Part shown: positions 58,469 to 64,000 of the stretch, one piece after another
How the letters are laid out: the number at the start of each line of letters is the position of its first letter
How positions within the stretch are numbered: the stretch's first letter is position 1
Assembly (NCBI GenBank): GCA_051453625.1
Contig: JBOZIK010000001.1
Coordinates: forward strand, 109,256,474-109,320,473
DNA length: 64,000 nt
Origin: Welwitschia mirabilis
Taxonomy: Eukaryota > Gnetophyta > Gnetopsida > Welwitschiales
Reading direction: 5' to 3'
Notes under the pieces: generated by a model
Databases searched by the model: none
Told to the model about the DNA's origin: nothing
What the model saw: the letters and a program-made list of their open reading frames with translations, nothing else
Made by a program: the position numbers and the translations under genes

Positions 58469-60526
58469 TTTCTTTTTTTAACTCATTCCTTAAGTAGATA
58501 TCATATTATCATTTGAATATATTTAACTTGACCTATGTATTTACTTTATAAAGTTTTTATGATTAGTAATATTCTACCTGATCATTTTAAATGATAATAT
58601 TGGATTCACCCCATCTTAAAACATTTGTATGTCTACGAACTTCATTTTGAAGGAAGATATCTTAGTTATTTTGTTCTCTTTCAATGGTGTGAGTAATTAG
58701 TTATTTTTTCATGTTCTTACTTATTTCTCATTTCATTACTTTACTTTTATTCCTATGAGTACTTAGTCATGTGGAACTCTTTTCACTTAATAAAAAATTA
58801 AAAAAAAAAGGGTGGGAAAGGAGTGGGATGGGAAGAGGAGGGGAAGTCGGGAGTGAGGGAGGGAATGGAAGGAAGAAATAAAAGAAAGAAAATAAAGGCC
58901 ATGCTCTTTCATATATAAACTAAAAACATGGTCATAATGATGCCCTACCACAAGTGCACCAGGGTAAATATTACAAAGAGGGGCCTTTGGCAGTGTGATA
59001 TGGTAGCTGTGGTAACTCCATTAGGGGTTTAGTTGATCATGCTATGTAGGTCCTTACTCCTCTAATAGTGGTTGCACTCATCTAATCATGGAAAAACAAA
59101 GTTTTACTTAGAAGCTATGAGATCAGTGGTGTCTCTAGTATCATCAGAGGCATTGTTTGTTTTATAAACTCCTTTTTGCATATAATACTTTTACATGATC
59201 ATTTTACTTTTCTGTGTTCTAGTGTTGTTTTGATATGTGAGCTAGTGACTTCATATTACCTATTTGAATGGTATTTTATGATTTTTTACATATTGTTATG
59301 CATTTTCATCAGATTGTTTTATGATTGTTACTAAGGAAATTTGTTAGGTTAGAATTCAGGATGAGTAAATAATCTTATTTATATTCCTAGTTGTTCATTA
59401 TAATTTCATTTTTCTTTAGTTGTTTTAATTGAGGTTTTCAAAGTTATTTTCAACTTTTTCAAAATAATATTATGGATCTAATCATTTAGTCATTTCTTAT
59501 TTCTTTTACTTATGGCTTTTATCCATGAGAGTTGTTATTTCTCTTTTTAACAAGTGGCGATGATACCTTTTGAGTTGAGTTCTTACTTTTTCAAGCTTAC
59601 TAAGTTCAGGCACATTTGAGGAGTTTTTCTGAGCATTTGTTCCTTATACTTAGTACATTTTATTCTCTTATGCATCCTTTTCCATAGATCTCTTTTCACT
59701 AGGCCATGTTTTTCAAGGTAATTCTTTGCTTTCTACCTTTTTTTCTACTTTTTTTGCTACTTTTCATATGTTTTCTTACTTTTAGACTTTTTCTATTTCT
59801 TCCCTCTCTTTCCAAACTCTTATTTGATTACTATTGTCCCATGTCTGTCATCCCCATGATAGATAGAATGACAATCATCCTTTTTATTCTATGCAATTAA
59901 GGACATCTTTCTTTACCTATGAGGGGGATAGGACACATTTTTTGTTATTCTTCTAAGATATTGAGAAAAATTTTTAAAATTAAAAGTATCATATTTGAGC
60001 TTTCATGATACATATTTATGATGAGTTGTTTAGATAAGATTTCATGTTACTTAAATAAATTTCATGAACTTTTTCTAGCAAAGGCATAGTAGCATATTCA
60101 TAAAGTTTTCTTACAACTATGTTTTAAATCATCTAAAGAAAAAAATGCTATGTTTACTCTTGTAATTTACCCCTTTTAGAAAACATTAATGAACATAGAT
60201 GCATCATTTTTTGAGATATCAGTACTTGAGTTTTACACATCAGTTTTAGCATTACTTTCTTAAATTATGCATATACATTATCATGTTTTGTGCTATCATC
60301 ATTATATTTTATGACTTTTTGTATGTGTATAACATTCATTCATTTTATTGTGATGTGTTTAAGTGGGTGGTTTATAAATACTTTAGTATTTGTATTAGTT
60401 AATTGGTTTTAGATATCTATTCCTACATGGTAAAATTAAACTCAAATTATACTTTTCTAGTTGTTGTTATCTTAGTTAATTTCTCATAATATAGTTAATT
60501 ACTGACTTTGTCAGGGATAGACAAGG
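58469..60526 (+). other. Gypsy 3' UTR, copy 1
   Basis: Two kb without coding similarity; no env-like ORF is visible. It holds the purine tract (58795-58900), the conserved block 58920-59100 (aagtgcacc, ggggcctttggcagtg, cctctaatagtggttg), a facing-repeat module (59833-59880) and the CTTTGTCAGGGA box (60507-60518). It is repeated after the gap at 61220-63210. Confidence 0.8.
58795..58900 (+). repeat. Long purine tract with G-runs in gypsy 3' UTR
   Basis: Almost pure A/G for about 100 bases. Within it, 58825-58851 fits the G-quadruplex pattern of four runs of at least three G with loops of 2, 7 and 5. Copy 2 has only an A-rich purine tract (61496-61550), and GypB has a pyrimidine-rich complement at 47427-47505. 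Confidence 0.7.
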
Positions 60527-60544
60527 CTAAGTAGGAGGATATGT
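60527..60544 (+). promoter_or_regulatory. Gypsy polypurine tract, copy 1
   Basis: ctaagtaggaggatatgt immediately before the LTR. Confidence 0.8.
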
Positions 60545-60907
60545 TACAATGCCAATTTGTAGGAATTTGATGGTGTATTTTGAGTAATTTTATAGGACAT
60601 TTATATAGGTTTAGATGTAATTCTGATGATTATGGAGAACTGATAGGATGATCACTAAAACATGTAATGCTTAACATATTTGAAGGCATCTTAGGCTTGT
60701 TTTGATACTTCATACTTTGAAGGAAGGATATACTATGCTAAAAATGGATTTCTCCTAAAGCTAAAAGATGAAGAAAACTATCATCTCCTTTATCATTCCG
60801 ATGACAAGCAGGACGATAGCACTACTGACATGAATGGAGCTTATGAAGTTCACTGCAGGACCTGAAGTTGATGAACTATCTTTTGATGTAAGTGATGTCC
60901 TCAATGG

Positions 60908-60931
60908 TCATCCTCATGAAAATGAGGATGA
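60908..60931 (+). repeat. Perfect 10-bp hairpin with GAAA loop in LTR
   Basis: tcatcctcat, gaaa, atgaggatga. It is the most regular copy of the facing-repeat module and lies about 115 bases upstream of the TATA box. Confidence 0.8.
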
Positions 60932-61046
60932 TAGCTATTTTCTATGTACAAAAAGAATTATCTTTATAATGAGGTCATGCGACCCATATGGGATACTAAA
61001 TTTTCTTCTCCTTCTAGGATTAAGCTTCTAGAACTTCATTATAAAA

Positions 61047-61055
61047 CTATAAATA
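61047..61055 (+). promoter_or_regulatory. TATA box of LTR copy 1
   Basis: ctataaata, same position relative to the acccatatg block as in the other GypP LTRs. Confidence 0.75.
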
Positions 61056-61119
61056 CCCTTCTTTTTCTTTAGTTTCTTTTTCATCTTTTGTACCTGATGT
61101 TCTTATAATAGAATATTGA

Positions 61120-61219
61120 NNNNNNNNNNNNNNNNNNNNNNNNNNNNNNNNNNNNNNNNNNNNNNNNNNNNNNNNNNNNNNNNNNNNNNNNNNNNNNNNN
61201 NNNNNNNNNNNNNNNNNNN
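61120..61219. other. Assembly gap (100 N) between two 3' UTR-LTR copies
   Basis: The sequence after the gap (61220 onward) repeats the sequence from 58511 onward. Confidence 0.95.
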
Positions 61220-63210
61220 TGAATACCTTTAACTTGACTTATGTATTACTTTATAAAGTTATCATGATTAGTAATCTTTTACTTGGGAATTTTAAGATAA
61301 TAATATTGGATTTATCCACTCTTAAGACATTCATATGTCTATGAACTTCATTCAGAAGGAAGATGCCTTTGTTCTTTTTTCCTCTTTTAATGGTATGCAT
61401 GATTAGTTATTTTTGCATGATCTTACTGGTTCCTCCTCTTATTACTTTAATTTTATTCTTACAAGTACTTCATTATGTGGAATATTTTTACTTGAGAAAA
61501 AACAAGAAAGAAAGAAAGAAACAAGAAAGAAAAGAAAATAAATAAAGACCATGTTGTTTCATATTTGAGTAAAAAACATGATCATCATGATGTCCTATTG
61601 CAAGTGCACTAAGGCAAATTTTCCTAAGAGAAGCCTTTAGCAATGCAATATGATAGCTATGAAAACTTTACTAGGGGGTCAATTGGTCATGCTGTGCATG
61701 TCTTTACTCCTCTAATAGTGGTTTTACCCTCTCAATCATAGCAAAATAAAATTTTACTTAGAATCTATGAGATCAATGATGTCCTTGATGTCATTAGAGG
61801 TATTACTTATTTTATAAAATCCTTTTATATATATTACTTTCACATGATCATTCTACTTTTCTAAATTATTGTGTGGTTTTGATATGTAAGCTAGTGAATT
61901 CACATTTCTATATTTTTTAATCTTATTATTCATTATTTAATAACATTAGTCAGTGGAATAGTCATAATCATTACCTATTTGAATGGTATTTTATGAATTT
62001 TTACTTGCTGTCATGCATTTTTTATCAAGTGATTTTATGATTATTAACAAGGGAATTTGTTAGGTTAGAACTTAGGATAAGTAAAAAATCTTCTTTATGT
62101 TCTTAGCTGTTCATTTTTATTTTGTTTTTATTTAGATATTTTGTTAAGTTTTTCAAAGTCATTCCCATACTTTTTCAAAATAATATTGTGGATTTGATAA
62201 TTTAGTAACCTTTTATTGATTTGTACTCATAGTTTCTATTCATGAGGATGATTGTTTATTTTTTTGATAGGTAACCATCATACTTTTCAGTTTTAGTTCT
62301 TCCTTTTTCATGCTTACTGAGTTTGAACACATTTGAGGAGTCCTTCTAAGCATAGCTTCCTTCTACTTAGTACATTATTTTCTCTTTATCATCATTTTCC
62401 TATAAGTTTCTTTTCATTATGGTCATGTTTTTCAGGATAATTCTTCACTTTTTATCTTCTTCCTATTTCTGGTGCTTTTTGATAGCTTACTTATTTTTAA
62501 ATTTTTCTATTTTTTTATCTTTTTCAAACATCTTATTTCATCAGTGTCATCCCACATCTATTATCCCCATGATAGACAGGATGGTAATTATCCTTTTTAC
62601 TATGTGCAATCCAAAATGTCTTGCTTTATCTGTGGGAGAAGTAGGATACTTTTTAAGATTCTTTTAAGATATCGAGTAAAAATTTTAAATTTAAAAGGAT
62701 CTTATTTGAGCTTTCATGATACATATTTATGATGAGTTGTTTGAATATTATTTCATGTTATTTGAATAAATTTCATGAACTTTATCTAGCAAGAATATAG
62801 TAGCATACTCACAGAGTTTTCCTATAGCTATGTTTTAGAACATCTAAAGGAAGAAAATGCTATGATTACTCACATACTTTATCCCTTATAGAATACATTA
62901 ATGCATCATTCTTTGAGTTATCATTACTTAAGTTTTACACTTTAGTTTTAGTATCACTATCTCAAATATACATTATTATTTTTTGAGCTATCTTTATTCC
63001 ATTTTATGATTTTTTATGTCTATATGACATTCATTCATTCTATTATGATATGTTTAAGTAAGGGGCTTATGAATATATCAGTTAATTATTTTTTTTATTT
63101 ATTCCTATATGATAAAAGTTAAACTTAGAATTACATTTTCTAATTACTAATTATCTTAGTCAAATTGGCTCATAATATAGTTGATCACTCATTTTGTCAA
63201 GGACTAATAA
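61220..63210 (+). other. Gypsy 3' UTR, copy 2
   Basis: Collinear with 58511-60526: conserved block at 61560-61735, module at 62543-62592, CTTTGTCAAGGA box at 63194. The purine stretch 61496-61550 is aaga/aaaga-rich. The open frames here (62419-62732) are translations of the module and neighbouring T-rich DNA, not genes. Confidence 0.8.
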
Positions 63211-63212
63211 GG

Positions 63213-63230
63213 CTAACTAGGGGACTATGT
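63213..63230 (+). promoter_or_regulatory. Gypsy polypurine tract, copy 2
   Basis: ctaactaggggactatgt immediately before the LTR start tgtgtttcc. Confidence 0.8.
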
Positions 63231-64000
63231 TGTGTTTCCAATTTGTAGGAATTTGATGTTATATTTTGAATACTTTTGTAGGATATTTATATAGGTTTAA
63301 ATGTAATTTTGATAATTATGAAGAACTAGTAGGATATTCATTGAAACATGTGATTCTTAGCATATTTGGAGGCATATCAGGATTATTTTAATACTTGATA
63401 CTTTGAAGGAAGGATTAACCAGGTAGAAGATTGATCTCCCTTTGATCTAGAAGATGGAAAGACCTATCATCCCCTCTATCATCCCCACAATAGCTAGGAT
63501 GATAACACTGCTGACATGGATGGAATCTATGGAGTTAACTACATGGCTTAAAGCTAATGGATCACATTTTAATGTGATATGACGTCCCCATTATCATTCT
63601 CATAATAGTTGGAATGATAGCTATTTTGTATGGATTAAAATACTTATTTTTGTAATGGTGTCATGTGACCCATATGAGGGTTTCTTCTCTAACTCTTAGT
63701 GTTGAGCTTTTAGAAACTTCAATGTAAAACTATAAATATCCTCTGTTTCCTTTACTTCCATTTCCATATTTTGTACTAGATATTCTTGTGATGGAAGATT
63801 GAAGAACAAAGGGCTATCTAATAGCTATAAAGAGAAGTTTACCTTGGTGTTGGGCTAGGTATCCTCTATTGAGATGCTAATACTTTGTTGTAAGTGGATA
63901 TAAGCATTCATGATTAATTAAATACTATTTTCACTACTATTTTGTAAATGTCCCTTATGGTTTAAGTTTATTATAGTTTGGTGACAACCCTATAGTTTAT
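63231..64000 (+). repeat. Gypsy LTR, copy 2 (runs off the window)
   Basis: Starts tgtgtttccaatttgtagg. Collinear with the GypP 5' LTR to the window end. Modules at 63466-63520 and 63588-63627 (tgacgtccccattatcattc), TATA box at 63730-63738. About 460 bases of it should lie beyond the window. Confidence 0.9.
63730..63738 (+). promoter_or_regulatory. TATA box of LTR copy 2
   Basis: ctataaata, preceded by gtgacccatatgag at about 63665. Confidence 0.75.

Larger units (their letters stand above)
60545..61119 (+). repeat. Gypsy LTR, copy 1 (cut by gap)
   Basis: Starts tacaatgccaatttgtagg (TG to TA). Contains modules at 60776-60832 and a perfect hairpin at 60908-60931, the block cgacccatatggg near 60980 and the TATA box 61047-61055. 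It is noticeably more diverged from the 5' LTR (32350-33501) than copy 2 is. Confidence 0.85.
32350..64000 (+). mobile_element. GypP: gypsy element hosting Copia-2 (and GypB inside it)
   Basis: Plus-strand order: 5' LTR to 33501, tRNA-Asp primer site 33505, leader, gag 34246, protease, RT (twice, across a gap), RNase H, integrase interrupted at 40040 and resumed at 57565, long 3' UTR, polypurine tract and LTR (60545), then after another gap a second 3' UTR and LTR (63231, running off the window). The interruption is Copia-2. Because of the gaps at 38188 and 61120, the span may combine two related elements (see findings). No coding part is intact. Confidence 0.8.

Noticed and set aside
62419-62732. 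Two overlapping plus-strand ORFs of 82 and 86 residues, possible env-like gene
   Set aside because: Phe/Leu-rich translation of T-rich 3' UTR containing the repeat module; the counterpart at 59706-59900 is not conserved as protein beyond the module.
1-64000. tRNA or other host RNA genes
   Set aside because: No cloverleaf-compatible GGTTCGANTCC-type box was seen on either strand by eye; a covariance-model scan would be needed to exclude them.

Overview
This window looks like nuclear DNA of a seed plant. It is very AT-rich and has no gene density. I recognise no host gene, tRNA, rRNA or prokaryotic feature. Almost everything that can be identified is decayed LTR retrotransposon of two superfamilies. 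The Ty3/gypsy copies have an Athila/Tat-like layout and a tRNA-Asp type primer site. The Ty1/copia copies have a tRNA-iMet type primer site and a Sirevirus-like polypurine tract. All pol genes are broken by stops and frameshifts. Most changes I could inspect by eye are C>T or G>A (Gln and Trp codons turned to stop, Asp to Asn, His and Cys to Tyr), which fits long-term deamination of methylated cytosine.

Layout. 1-2920: AT-rich, nothing recognised. 2920-7600 (-): gypsy element 'GypZ' without visible LTRs. 7600-8633: nothing recognised. 8634-27383 (-): gypsy 'GypA'; its 3' LTR is split by a copia element, 'Copia-1' (8835-17650, +), which has both LTRs, a primer site, gag-pol and an extra 3' ORF. 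27484-31878: unassigned AT-rich DNA. 32350-64000 (+): gypsy 'GypP', with LTR, primer site, gag, PR, RT, RNase H and integrase. Its integrase is split by 'Copia-2' (40041-57564, +), and Copia-2 is itself split by gypsy 'GypB' (46221-54945, -). This is a three-level nest. Relative ages follow: GypP is older than Copia-2, which is older than GypB; GypA is older than Copia-1.

Two things stand out beyond decay. First, both copia families carry, between pol and the 3' LTR, a remnant of the same extra ORF, which resembles the 'putative plant transposon protein' family. The spacer before it contains motifs resembling the element's own U3. Second, a module of about 40 bp built on facing GTCATCC / GGATGAC (or TCATCTAGATGA) sequences recurs in gypsy LTRs, leaders, 3' UTRs and the PR-RT linker of unlike elements.

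Assembly warning. There are six gaps of exactly 100 N. At each, the sequence after the gap repeats sequence already seen before it (RT, gag-PR, gag-leader, 3' UTR, LTR, or about 25 bp). Duplications across these gaps may be scaffolding effects, not biology. In particular, the 5' LTR of GypP is visibly closer to the LTR at 63231 than to the one at 60545.
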